Shown: piece by piece, positions 7,693 through 16,516 of the stretch | How positions within the stretch are numbered: the stretch's first letter is position 1 | Layout of the letters: each line of letters starts with the position of its first letter | NCBI GenBank assembly: GCA_963844885.1 | Contig: CAWJQA010000006.1 | Location: 878,469 to 942,468 of the forward strand | DNA from: DATMER01 sp963844885 | GTDB lineage: Bacteria > Acidobacteriota > Thermoanaerobaculia > Multivoradales > UBA5704 | DNA: 64,000 nt | Direction: 5' to 3' | Position numbers and translations under genes: made by a program | The notes under the pieces: generated by a model | Seen by the model: the letters and a program-made list of their open reading frames with translations, nothing else | The model's database searches: none | What the model was told of the DNA's origin: nothing

Positions 7693-10584
7693 CTACCGCA
7701 ACCGGAGCGTGGCCCCCAGGCGGAAGACCCGCGGGCTGAGCGCTTCGTTGGGCTGGTAGCGGCGGCCCGAACGGGCGTTGCGTTCGACCTGGAGCAGGTC
7801 GTCCTCGTTGGTCAGGTTGAAGCCGTCCAGGCTCAGAATCAGCCGCGTCGCGCCGAAGGCGAGCTCCTTGTCGGCGTGGGCGTTGAAAACCATGACGCTG
7901 GAGTGGCGGAACTCGCTGATATCCTTCGTGAGCTGGACGTTGCGCCGGCCGACGCTGCCGCCCTGGCGCACGTACGGCGGCGAGATGTAGCCCTCGCGGC
8001 CATCGAGGCTCGCCCCGACGTTGAAGCCCCAGGGCCGGTCCGGCGCGACCTGGTAGAGGCCGTTGAGGTTGTACGACCAGCGGCCGCCCACCAGGACGTC
8101 GGACTTGTTGCCGCCCGACTGGTCGAAGTACAGATCGTTGCCGTCGGCGTAGCCGAGCTCGTCGGAGATGACGTCGGTCGGGTCGTCGTACTTGCGAAAT
8201 TCCGGCCCGATCTTCCAGTTCCAGTCGGCGTAGGTGAAGTGGCCGCGGAGCATCCAGCGGTTCGACATCCGTTTGGTGAGGCTGAGCGTGGCGCCCAGGT
8301 AGTCCATCTCCCGGTCGCCGTTGAGGTAGAGGGTGCCGCCGGTGGGGGTCAGGCCGTCGCGCAGGTCATAGACCGGAACGGCCTTCGAGAGCTGGCCGTT
8401 CGGCAGCCTCTCCTGCACCGTGTTGACCTCGACGAAGTCGTCGCGCGTGGCCAGACGGGTCTTGCCGGTGGCATCCTCGGTGACGAAGATACGAGTCTCG
8501 GGAATGTCGTGAATGTTGCGCCAGGTCAGCGTCAGGCCGCCGGCCAGGTCGGCGAGGAAGGAGCGCTCCAGCCCGAGGGAGATCTCGTCCGTCATCGTCG
8601 GCTTGAGGTTGCGGGCGTTGACGTTGGGCGAGAACAGGGCACCCGGGTTGTCGGGGTCGATGTTGTAGGTGTAGGCGAATTGGAGCGACCCCTGCTCGTT
8701 CGGGTCGAGCACCAGGTTGCCGTTCGCGTCGCTGAAGTAGAAGTAGGCGTAGGAGTAGCCCAGCGGGCTGGAGCGGCTGGCCAGGGGGAGCTGGCCGAGC
8801 TGCTCGGCGTACTGCGAGAAGGTGCCGCGCAGCAGCGTGTCGCGCTTCTCACCCAGATTGTAGGTCGCGCTGACGCGGGGCACCACCGTCTCCCACTCGA
8901 AGCCGCCGGCCTTGTTGCCCTTGAAGCTCAGGGGCGGCAGCAGCCCCTGGGCGATCGGGTTGCCCGGGTCGGAGGTGGGGAGGTTCGCGAGCGTCTGCTT
9001 GTCGTAGCGCAGGCCGGCGTTGATCGTCCAGCGGTCGAGCGTCATCGTGTCCTGCACCCAGGCCGTATCGTATTTCGAGTCGATCCCCACCGTGCGGTTG
9101 CGCGGGAAGACCACCATGGCGGTGCCCGGGTCGAGGCCCAGGTACTCACCGGAGATCACAAACTTGCCGCGCGGCCAGACCGTGCCGGAGTGGTTCTCCT
9201 GCTCGCGGAAGCTGCCGCCGAACTTGAGCTCGTTGTGGCTGGAGCCGGCGTCGAAGAAGGTGTTCATGTCCAGGCGAGCCTGGTCGATGATCCCCTCCTG
9301 GTCGAAGTCGAAGTTGCTGCCGTGCAGCACGCCGTCGGCGTCGCGGAACACGTCGCGGTCGAGGCCGCCCTGCGGGCTCAGGGTGAAGAAGCCGTCGTCA
9401 TAGGCATAGAGGCCGGTAACGAAGAAGTTCGAGGTCGGGATGAAGGTGTCCTCGACCTTGTAGACGTCCTGCGGCGTGGTCTGGTCGTGGGTGGTCTCGG
9501 GAGCGCGCGTCGGGCCGGCGCCGCGGCCGAACTTGAGCTTGTCGTTGGTCCAGTAGTGGAGGACGCCCGAGTTCTGCTGGCCGGTCTGGAAGTTCAGCTT
9601 GGAGTTGAAGTCTTCGAGCTTGGTATGGTCGAGCTGGCCGCCGATGACGATGTTGCGGATGTCGCTCTCGCCGTACGAGGCCCAGGCCCACAGGTGATCC
9701 TTCCAGAGCGGGCCGCCGGCATCGGCGCCGTACTCTTCGACGGTGTCGATCTGGTTGCCCACCAGGCCGCCGCCGAGGTCGGCAGGGTCGGACTGCCAGT
9801 TGCCGTCGGTGCGCAGATAGCGGGCCTGGCCGCGCCAGTCGTTGGTGCCGCGCTTGGTCACCTGGTTGATGGTGACGCCCGAGGTGGCCATGGTCACGTC
9901 GGCGCTGGAGACCGTGAACTGGACCTCCTCGAAGGCGCCGAAGTCGAAGTAGGAGAACGAGGCGCCCACCGAATTCATGTCGGTCATGATGACGCCGTCG
10001 ACCGCGAACACGTTGTCGCGGGCGGTCGAGCCGGCGCCCAGGAAGTTCGACTGCTGGCCGCTCTCGTTGCCGCCCAGGTTGAAGCGGTCGACGAGCACGC
10101 CCGGAGCGAGGCTCAGGAGCGACCAGGGGTCGCGGGCCGTCGGCACCTTGTCGAGATCCACCGCGGCGACGTTGGCGCCCCGGTTGACCTGGCGCTCGTC
10201 GATGATCGGGCTCTCGCCGGTGACCGTGATCACGTCCTCGACCGTGCCGGAGAGCGTGACCTCGATCTCCGTCTTGCCGCCGAGGCGGATGGCGATGTCC
10301 GGGTACTCCAGGGTCGAGAAGCCCTGGAGCTCGGCGGTCAGCTTGTAGGTCCCCGGGTACAGGCTGAGGAAACGGAAATCGCCATCCGCGTCCGTGACCT
10401 GGACCTTCGGAGATCCCACACCCTCGAGAGTGACGGTCGCGCCGGGGAGCGCACCGCCGTCAGCCCCCTTCACCGTGCCATAAAGATCGCCGGTCTGAAG
10501 CTGGGCGGCGGCCGGGAAGGCCCCCCACAACAGCAGAGCGGCGAGGACTGCGAACGTGCTATGCAGCTTACAGTGTCGACTCAT
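7693..10584 (-). CDS. TonB-dependent receptor with carboxypeptidase-regulatory-like N-terminal domain
   Basis: 963-residue outer-membrane protein: signal peptide ending FPAAAQ, a beta-sandwich carboxypeptidase-regulatory-like domain (TGDLYGTVKGADGGALPG and following), a plug domain with TVEDVITVTGESP, and a long beta-barrel rich in aromatic and Gly residues. This is the Acidobacteriota/Bacteroidota type used for uptake of large substrates such as glycans. The ATG at 10584 was preferred over one 45 nt upstream because an AAAGGGG ribosome site lies about 10 nt before it. The gene is 46 nt downstream of the S51-type peptidase gene and probably co-transcribed with it. The ligand is unknown. Confidence 0.93.
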   Translation of the reverse strand: MSRHCKLHSTFAVLAALLLWGAFPAAAQLQTGDLYGTVKGADGGALPGATVTLEGVGSPKVQVTDADGDFRFLSLYPGTYKLTAELQGFSTLEYPDIAIRLGGKTEIEVTLSGTVEDVITVTGESPIIDERQVNRGANVAAVDLDKVPTARDPWSLLSLAPGVLVDRFNLGGNESGQQSNFLGAGSTARDNVFAVDGVIMTDMNSVGASFSYFDFGAFEEVQFTVSSADVTMATSGVTINQVTKRGTNDWRGQARYLRTDGNWQSDPADLGGGLVGNQIDTVEEYGADAGGPLWKDHLWAWASYGESDIRNIVIGGQLDHTKLEDFNSKLNFQTGQQNSGVLHYWTNDKLKFGRGAGPTRAPETTHDQTTPQDVYKVEDTFIPTSNFFVTGLYAYDDGFFTLSPQGGLDRDVFRDADGVLHGSNFDFDQEGIIDQARLDMNTFFDAGSSHNELKFGGSFREQENHSGTVWPRGKFVISGEYLGLDPGTAMVVFPRNRTVGIDSKYDTAWVQDTMTLDRWTINAGLRYDKQTLANLPTSDPGNPIAQGLLPPLSFKGNKAGGFEWETVVPRVSATYNLGEKRDTLLRGTFSQYAEQLGQLPLASRSSPLGYSYAYFYFSDANGNLVLDPNEQGSLQFAYTYNIDPDNPGALFSPNVNARNLKPTMTDEISLGLERSFLADLAGGLTLTWRNIHDIPETRIFVTEDATGKTRLATRDDFVEVNTVQERLPNGQLSKAVPVYDLRDGLTPTGGTLYLNGDREMDYLGATLSLTKRMSNRWMLRGHFTYADWNWKIGPEFRKYDDPTDVISDELGYADGNDLYFDQSGGNKSDVLVGGRWSYNLNGLYQVAPDRPWGFNVGASLDGREGYISPPYVRQGGSVGRRNVQLTKDISEFRHSSVMVFNAHADKELAFGATRLILSLDGFNLTNEDDLLQVERNARSGRRYQPNEALSPRVFRLGATLRLR

Positions 10585-10630
10585 AGCCGAGTACACCCCT
10601 TTCGAAATGAGCTTCTTTGCGCCGATCATA

Positions 10631-11611
10631 TCAGTATGGGTCGGAGCTGATCACCCCGTTCGTGACACTGCGCAGGTAGTACCCCGACGTGGGCCGGTTG
10701 CGCAGGTCGAACGTGCCGCCCGAAAGTACCTTCCAGATCTTGAAGTTGGAGAAGGTCAGCGGCGAGCCCGACACGCAGGTCTCGGGCATGTGGTCGCCCA
10801 GCACGAAGTAGGCCGGGCCGTCGCCGATCACCGTGGCGAGGCCGTTGCGGTCCACCACGACCGAGGTGGCTTCGTTGACCGCCACGGCCAGGGCGCTCGC
10901 CGCCTTGCCGTCCTTGATCTGGCGGGCGACGAAAGCCAGCGTCCGGCCCATACGGTCGCGGGTGACGAAGTGCGTGTCGGTGATCGTGGCCCCCAGGTTC
11001 GCCCAGTTGAAGAAGTTGTAGGTGAACGTCACATACCGGTGATAGGGGTTGCCGAGGGCCTCGGTGGACAGCACGCTCCCCGTGCAGGCGTCGTAGGTGA
11101 ACTCCCCCTGGATCGCCAGGCCGGCGCTGGTGCCGCCGACGCCGCCGCCGCGGGCATAGACGTCCTCGACCGCGGTCTCCACCAGGGTTCCCTTGAAGTA
11201 CTTGACGTAGTCGCACTGGTCGCCGCCCGCGAAGAAGACCACCTCCGCCTTCTTCACCGTGTCCTGCACGGCGGCGGTGTTGGAGTCGCTCGCCCTGGTG
11301 ATCACCAGGGTCTCGACGGAGTCGACGCCGTTCATGGCATAGATGTAGTCGTTGTAGCCGTTGGAGCCGGTGGAGCGCAGGATGACCACGTCGATCTTGG
11401 TCGAGCAGCTCGTACAGCCGCGGACCTGGTCGATGATCCACTGCAGCGCGGCGTCGACATCGGTGCCGCCGCCGCCGAAGTCGTGGGCCGGACCGGCCAT
11501 GGTGATTACGACGTCGCCGGCGTTGCCGGTCAGGTAGCGGGTCACCTTCGCCTGCGCGGGGACCGCCAGGATGGACACCAGCAGGATCACGGCCGAAACA
11601 GACCTTTTCAT
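10631..11611 (-). CDS. Cyanophycinase-like / peptidase S51 family secreted protein
   Basis: 326-residue protein with a clear signal peptide (MKRSVSAVILLVS to PAQA). The serine nucleophile elbow GGTSAG (residues ~160-164) and the upstream FAGGDQ motif (~127-132) are those of the S51 / cyanophycinase-like class I glutamine-amidotransferase fold. Members hydrolyse Asp-containing peptides; the true substrate here is not evident. The start at 11611 is set by a GGAGAGGAGAG ribosome site 6-16 nt upstream. It precedes the TonB receptor gene, so the pair may process and import a peptide or polymer, which is inference from order only. Confidence 0.85.
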   Translation of the reverse strand: MKRSVSAVILLVSILAVPAQAKVTRYLTGNAGDVVITMAGPAHDFGGGGTDVDAALQWIIDQVRGCTSCSTKIDVVILRSTGSNGYNDYIYAMNGVDSVETLVITRASDSNTAAVQDTVKKAEVVFFAGGDQCDYVKYFKGTLVETAVEDVYARGGGVGGTSAGLAIQGEFTYDACTGSVLSTEALGNPYHRYVTFTYNFFNWANLGATITDTHFVTRDRMGRTLAFVARQIKDGKAASALAVAVNEATSVVVDRNGLATVIGDGPAYFVLGDHMPETCVSGSPLTFSNFKIWKVLSGGTFDLRNRPTSGYYLRSVTNGVISSDPY

Positions 11612-11732
11612 CACAATCTCTCCTCTCCGGAAAAAGCGCCGATGGCGCATCAGATGGGGGACCGCCAGATGAGCGCTCCCTACCTTTCTGGTGCGCGCCG
11701 GAGAAGATCGGGGGACAACGAGCCGCCGATGA

Positions 11733-12023
11733 AACATCCCGCGGTCCGGATCGTTCGGTCATCGCGAAGGCTCCGTCGACGAGTCCTGCCGCGTCGCCCG
11801 GGCCTGGTGGGCGAAGGTCGAGGACGGCGGCGAGCGGACCGAGGACGGCCGGGCATTCCAGGTGGTGCGCCTCCATCCCGAGGGCGGCCGGCCGTTCGAG
11901 GTCTGGATCGACGCCGCCACCGGGCTCGTCGACCGCACCGGTCCTGAGGGAGCTGATTTGACGAGGACGGGCGGTGACGGAGCGCAAGAAGCCGCTTCTT
12001 TGAGATTCTTTGAGGTGATTTGA
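11733..12023 (+). pseudogene. Fragment resembling the N-terminal part of a retropepsin-like aspartyl protease
   Basis: An open stretch without a proper start codon encodes RAFQVVRLHPEGG, FEVWIDAATGLVDRT and a preceding CRVARAWWAKVED segment. This pattern (a helical stretch, then a VxxxPEGGRPFxxWID strand) is what I know from exported retropepsin-like proteases of Acidobacteriota just before their catalytic domain. No DTG catalytic motif follows; the frame ends in TTTGAG-rich sequence. I read it as a leftover fragment; it could also be chance coding-like sequence. Confidence 0.45.
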
Positions 12024-12081
12024 GTCGATTTGACCCCGATCGTGAGGATCTTTGAGAGGCGGCCCGCTATCCTTCACTTCA

Positions 12082-12107
12082 CCGGGTACGACGTGCCCGG
12101 CTTTTTT
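12082..12107 (+). terminator. Intrinsic terminator (first of two)
   Basis: CCGGGTAC and GTGCCCGG form an 8-bp stem with a 3-nt loop, followed by CTTTTTT. The orientation is plus strand. It would end transcripts through the protease-like fragment upstream. Confidence 0.75.
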
Positions 12108-12192
12108 GAAGTCTTTGTTGTCGGTCTTGGAGGGAAGCTCTACTGAAGTTTTTGTAGTACCTCTTTTTCAGGGGTTGAAGGTGGTCAAGATG

Positions 12193-12224
12193 AGGCCCGG
12201 AAGTTCGCCGGGCCTATTCTTTTT
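12193..12224 (+). terminator. Intrinsic terminator (second of two)
   Basis: AGGCCCGG and CCGGGCCT form a perfect 8-bp stem around a 7-nt loop, followed by ATTCTTTTT. It is plus-strand although the nearest gene on that side is minus-strand, and lies 86 nt after a first terminator with no protein gene between. A small RNA between 12108 and 12224 is therefore possible. Confidence 0.8.
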
Positions 12225-12235
12225 GGGGCGCTGTT

Positions 12236-13144
12236 TCAAGGAAGCTCGAGCCGGTGCTCCCAGACCACCCTGGAGATCCCGGCGATGACGCCGTCGGCCT
12301 CCTTCTCGTCCAGAAACCCGGCGGTCAGGACGACCAGGACGTAGGGCTTCTCCCCCGGCGGGAAGACGACGGCCGCGTCGTGATGGATGCCGGTGATGTC
12401 GCCGGTCTTGTGAGCGACAGGCGTGCCCGGCGGCAGGCCGGCCGGGATCTTCTCGTTGAGTTCCTGCGCCTTGAGAATGCCGATCATCTTCGCCGAGCTG
12501 GCCGCGGAGAAGGCCGTCCCGTCGGTAATGGCCTGGAGGGCGACCAGCAGGTCGTGGGCCGTGGTGACGTTGTTCATCCTGGCCGCGAACGCCTTCTCGT
12601 CCTCGACGCCGCGCAGGATGCGGATGTCGTAGGCCTCGATCCGCCGCATCACGTCCATGACCGTCGACGCGCCGATCTTCTCGACGAGGAGGTTCGTGGC
12701 GAGGTTCGAGCTGCGCGTGATCATCCTGCGGATCAGCTCCTCCAGCGGCCGGGTCTGGCCGGCGGCCTGGTAGAGGTCGGGGTCGCCGTCCTCCGCCGGG
12801 TTGAGGATGAAGGTGGAGCCGTCCATGATGCTGTGGAACTCGTTGCGCACCGGGATGGGCTCGTCCAGGCGCAGGTAGCCGTTGTCCACGGCGTCGAAGA
12901 AGGCCATCATGACCGGCACCTTCATGGTGCTCGCGGCGTGGAACCGCTCCCGGTCGTGGAGGCCGAACGAGGCGCCCGTGCCGAGGTGCCGGTAGGCCAC
13001 GGCGATCAGCCGCTTGTCACCCTGGCGGGCGACGATCCGCTCCACCTCGCCGGGCAGCCCACCCGCCGGGTGAGGCACGGAAGCGCAGGAGAGCGCGAAG
13101 ACGAACATCGGTACCGCCGCCATCGGCCGCCGCCATCGACGCAT
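12236..13144 (-). CDS. Class A beta-lactamase-like serine hydrolase, exported
   Basis: 302 residues. An N-terminal hydrophobic segment ends in ALSCAS, a possible lipobox. The active-site set of the penicillin-binding fold is present: STMK (residues 72-75), SSN in place of SDN (145-147) and HKTG (245-248). Length and motif spacing fit class A beta-lactamases, but the second motif and the lack of a recognisable omega-loop E-x-x-L-N mean it could be a beta-lactamase-related peptidase or esterase. No cell-wall or regulator genes are adjacent. Resistance activity is not established from sequence. Confidence 0.82.
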   Translation of the reverse strand: MRRWRRPMAAVPMFVFALSCASVPHPAGGLPGEVERIVARQGDKRLIAVAYRHLGTGASFGLHDRERFHAASTMKVPVMMAFFDAVDNGYLRLDEPIPVRNEFHSIMDGSTFILNPAEDGDPDLYQAAGQTRPLEELIRRMITRSSNLATNLLVEKIGASTVMDVMRRIEAYDIRILRGVEDEKAFAARMNNVTTAHDLLVALQAITDGTAFSAASSAKMIGILKAQELNEKIPAGLPPGTPVAHKTGDITGIHHDAAVVFPPGEKPYVLVVLTAGFLDEKEADGVIAGISRVVWEHRLELP

Positions 13145-13292
13145 GGTTCCATCCTCTACAGAAGTGAGAGCTGCCGTTCGCCGGGAGCATACCGCGCCAG
13201 GTAGCGGTCGAGGCGGAGCTTCTTGCGGGCACTCTCGCTGCTCATGAAACGGTCCTCGATGACCTCAGTTCTCCGTCTGCGGCCTGCGACGC

Positions 13293-15569
13293 TCAGGGCA
13301 GGAATCCGGTGCGGTCGAAGAGCCCGTCCAGGCGTTCGCTGTCCCGGGGCGGCGCCTCCAGCCGGTAGTAACGGACGGTGCCCGTCTTGACCTGTTCGAT
13401 CCAGACCTCCGCGGTGGAGGTGGTGAACCGGACCAGAGTCGGCCAGAGGTTTCCGTTCGGCTTCGGCCCCACGACCCGGACGAACAGCTCGGGCCGGCCG
13501 GGAAGAGCGCCGCTCAAGCAGACCGTCTCCCCGATGCACGGCTCCTGCCGCACACCACGGACGTCCGAGCCCGAGGTGAGCCGTGCCTTGACGCGGAACC
13601 CTGGCAGCGACGCCGAGATGATCCAGTCTCCCGGGGGTGGCGGTGGGTCTTCAATGCCGTCGCCGAGCGGGAGAAGCCAGAGCTCCCGGCCGTGGGCCTC
13701 GTCCTCGCCAACCAGAAGCAGGCCGCCCGGCAACACTCCGCCGGTATCCTGAAGGAAGCCCGCGGGGAAGTCGGTGATTCGAGCCGTGCCGGCTGCCGTT
13801 CCGTCGGACGTCCAGATCTGGTCGCCGTCCGCGACCCGGGCACTGAAGACAAGTTGGCCGTCGATCTCGACGAAATCGCCCGCGAAGGACCCGCACTCGC
13901 CGGGACAAAGGTCGCCGAGCCGCGACGTTCCCGCGGTGCTTCCATCCGTGATCCAGGGCTCGCTCCCCGATGCGCCGTCGTCCGCGTCGAACAACAATCT
14001 CCCCCTGTAGGTGCGGGTGGCTTGAATAGAGGAGCTGCACGCTCCCGGACAGAGGTCGGCGATGCGCCTCGTCCCTCCCGGGGTGCCATCCGACCACGCC
14101 GGCTCCGAGCCGAACCCCGGCTCAGGGAGCCGGAAGAACACGTCGTCACCGACCGGCGTCAGAGAGTCCCAGTAGGGGTCGCCTCCGGGGTCCGGCACGG
14201 AGAGGAGCTGCGCAGTCCCGGACGCAGTGCCGGTGGTCACCCAGAGCTGGTCGGCCGTGACCGAGCTCACGGCCAGAGAGAAGAACAGGCGCTCACCCGC
14301 GGCTCGGGTACCGACGAGCTGGTAGGCCGGAGTGTCGATGACCGGAGCGGTTCCGGCCTCCGTCCCGTCGCTCCTCCAGAGTTTCAGGTGCCCTTGTGGC
14401 TCCCGGGCGAAGATCAGAAGCTTTCCCGCCGCGACGGACAACCCTTCCACCCCGTCGAATCCCTCATAGAGATCCTTGACCCGGTAGGTTCCCGCGGCCG
14501 TGCCGTCGCTGGTCCAGATCTCTCGGTCCGAACTGCTCGCCGACCCCTTGCGGACGAAGAAGAGACGGCCGCCCAGGGCCACCATCCGGCTCGGGTAGGA
14601 GCCCCCGTCAGGATTCAGATCCACGACCTGGTGAGTGCCGGCGACCGTTCCGTCCGAAACCCAGAGCTCGACGTTCTTGGTCCCGGGCTCGCCGGCGGCG
14701 AAGAAGAGAAGGTCCCGTTCGGGTACGTAACAAACCCAGGCGCCGCTCAACCCCGTGCCGCGGAGCAGGCTGGTCGTCGCCAGCCGGAACGTTCCGGCCT
14801 CGGTGCCGTCGCTGCGCCAGATCTCCTCCTTGTCGTCGGCACTCGTGTCCTCGGAAGGACCGTAGAAGTACGCCAGGGCCGATCCGGTGGCCCAGACAGT
14901 CCTGAAAAGACGGCCGCTCGGCGTGACCCGGAACGTACCGGACGCGGTCCCGTCCGTGCGCCAGACCTCGTTCTGGGACGAGGCCGAGTCGGCAAGGAAA
15001 TAGATCAGATTCCCGATGCGGTGGAAGTCCCTGGGATTGCCGGAGGCCGTTCCCGGCCAGATATCCGCGAGCAGGCTGGCGGAGACCGCCTGGACCGGCT
15101 CCTCGACCGGCTCGGCGGCGGCGCCCGCCGGTGGAAAGCCGGAGCGGTCCACCACCCCCGGCAGGCTGCTTCCCTGTCCCGACGCGCCGAGCTGGTAGTA
15201 CCGTACTTCGCCCGAAGCTATCTCCTCCACCCATACCTCTACGAGCGAGGTGGAGAACTTCACGAGCGTCGGCCAGAGGCGGCCGTTGGGCTTGGGGCCG
15301 ACAATCCGGAGGAAGACCTCGGATCTCCCGGCCAGGGCGCCGCTGACGCAGAGCGTCTCGGAGATGCATGCCGTCTCCCGCCGCCCCATCGTGGAGCCCG
15401 CGATGCGGACCTTGAAACGGAAGCCGGGGATCGCCGCGTCCGCAAGCCACTCTCCGGCCGGCGGTACCGGGTCTTCCGCCACGGTGAGCCCGCGCGCGGG
15501 GCTGCGCTCCGCCGCCAGCACGGGCGCAAGAAGACAGGGGATCAGGCAGGCGACGGCCAGGGCTCTCAT
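13293..15569 (-). CDS. Secreted ELWxxDGTxxGT-repeat protein with duplicated terminal domains
   Basis: 758 residues, signal peptide MRALAVACLIP to VLAA. The centre is about ten ELWxxDGTxxGT repeats (for example ELWVSDGTVAGT), predicted to build a beta-propeller. The N-terminal domain (GEWLADAAIPGF, IVGPKPNGRLWPTL, DRSGFPP) is repeated at the C-terminus (GDWIISASLPGF, VVGPKPNGNLWPTL, DRTGFLP), so the propeller is bracketed by two copies of a ~110-residue domain with paired cysteines. Such repeat proteins are common surface or secreted proteins of unknown role. The start at 15569 is supported by AAGGAG 8 nt upstream. Confidence 0.88.
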   Translation of the reverse strand: MRALAVACLIPCLLAPVLAAERSPARGLTVAEDPVPPAGEWLADAAIPGFRFKVRIAGSTMGRRETACISETLCVSGALAGRSEVFLRIVGPKPNGRLWPTLVKFSTSLVEVWVEEIASGEVRYYQLGASGQGSSLPGVVDRSGFPPAGAAAEPVEEPVQAVSASLLADIWPGTASGNPRDFHRIGNLIYFLADSASSQNEVWRTDGTASGTFRVTPSGRLFRTVWATGSALAYFYGPSEDTSADDKEEIWRSDGTEAGTFRLATTSLLRGTGLSGAWVCYVPERDLLFFAAGEPGTKNVELWVSDGTVAGTHQVVDLNPDGGSYPSRMVALGGRLFFVRKGSASSSDREIWTSDGTAAGTYRVKDLYEGFDGVEGLSVAAGKLLIFAREPQGHLKLWRSDGTEAGTAPVIDTPAYQLVGTRAAGERLFFSLAVSSVTADQLWVTTGTASGTAQLLSVPDPGGDPYWDSLTPVGDDVFFRLPEPGFGSEPAWSDGTPGGTRRIADLCPGACSSSIQATRTYRGRLLFDADDGASGSEPWITDGSTAGTSRLGDLCPGECGSFAGDFVEIDGQLVFSARVADGDQIWTSDGTAAGTARITDFPAGFLQDTGGVLPGGLLLVGEDEAHGRELWLLPLGDGIEDPPPPPGDWIISASLPGFRVKARLTSGSDVRGVRQEPCIGETVCLSGALPGRPELFVRVVGPKPNGNLWPTLVRFTTSTAEVWIEQVKTGTVRYYRLEAPPRDSERLDGLFDRTGFLP

Positions 15570-15690
15570 GGTGGCTCCTTGGGAAGGAGCCGGGATACTA
15601 CCATCGGGAGGATTGCAGGGACGCCGCCCGCCGATCGAGCTCGGAAAGCGCCCGTACGCCCGGCGCGCTAGCGTGAGACTGCTCCGCATC

Positions 15691-15878
15691 GATGGGCAAC
15701 GCTTCCCCAACGTGGACCGGAGCCGCCATCGCCGCCCGCAACGCCCGAACGCGATGGGGAGACGTTCCCCACACGCGGACGACGCCCGTTCCCGTTGGGG
15801 AGACGTTCCCCATCGATGCACGGACGCGCGATGCCGGCGCGCAGCGCCCGTTCTCGTTGGGGAACGACTCCCCAACGT
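15691..15878. repeat. Array A: four ~21-bp palindromic repeats (GGGGAnACGTTCCCC type)
   Basis: Within the 386-bp gene-free stretch 15570-15955, four imperfect palindromes of consensus TTGGGGAnACGTTCCCCAA start at about 15691, 15753, 15794 and 15856 (spacings 62, 41, 62). The sequence between units is not conserved. All reading frames are largely open across the array, but no start, ribosome site or recognisable protein is present. The rest of the stretch shows nothing I recognise. Confidence 0.8.
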
Positions 15879-15955
15879 CACCGGACGATGCTCGCGCAGT
15901 GCCCGGTGGACGCGTCAGCCGGCCGGATTCTCGATCCGGCGCCTCGCCGGACGCG

Positions 15956-16516
15956 TCACCCGGAGCGCCGGAAGCTTCGCCCTTGGCCGTCATAGTGCCC
16001 GAGCTTCCTGAAGCGCTCCATCCGAGCACCCGTCCGAAGCCACTTCACGACCTCCTCGGCCTCGATCTCGGGGTTTGCCCAGAGGATCTCCTTCAACAGG
16101 GGGATCTCCGAGCAGACAGACCGGAAGTGGCTGCGCACCTTTTCGTCCCGGGAGATGACGATCCGGTCGGTCGCGTCTGCCGCCTCGGCCAGATGGGCGT
16201 CCTTCTCCAGCGCTCGCCTGGCCTTTTGGGGGAGCGCAACCTGGGAGAGGGCTTCTCGAAAACCTCCGTTCCCGGCTCCCTCCGCGAGGAAAAGCACCTT
16301 GCGCCTCGCCACCATCTGCCGCCGCCATTGGCCCGCGAAGCGGCTCTCGTGGCGGTTCCATTCGTCCCAGCCTTCCTTGCTGAACACGATTCGATGGATC
16401 TGCCCCACGGCCAGCAGGGTTTCCCGGCAGACCTCCGCACATGCCCCGGGTACCGGGCTCGATGCGGCCGAGACTCCGACCGAGGCGTCTACGACGAGCC
16501 GTTTACCCTTTGGCAT
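15956..16516 (-). CDS. PIN-like domain protein
   Basis: 186 residues from MPKGKRLVVDASVG. The N-terminal strand with Asp (VVDAS, Asp10) and the later DRIVISRDEKVRSHF segment resemble the acidic-residue strands of PIN-like nucleases, although the full acidic tetrad cannot be assigned by eye. The start codon lies 14 bp inside the 3' end of the AAA-ATPase gene, so the two are translationally linked and probably work together. Such ATPase plus PIN-like pairs are typical of defence or toxin modules, but the family here is not one I can name. Confidence 0.55.
   Translation of the reverse strand: MPKGKRLVVDASVGVSAASSPVPGACAEVCRETLLAVGQIHRIVFSKEGWDEWNRHESRFAGQWRRQMVARRKVLFLAEGAGNGGFREALSQVALPQKARRALEKDAHLAEAADATDRIVISRDEKVRSHFRSVCSEIPLLKEILWANPEIEAEEVVKWLRTGARMERFRKLGHYDGQGRSFRRSG

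Noticed and set aside
13156..13245. 29-residue minus-strand ORF between the beta-lactamase-like gene and the ELW-repeat gene
   Set aside because: No ribosome site, no recognisable family; may be the end of a lost gene but not supportable.
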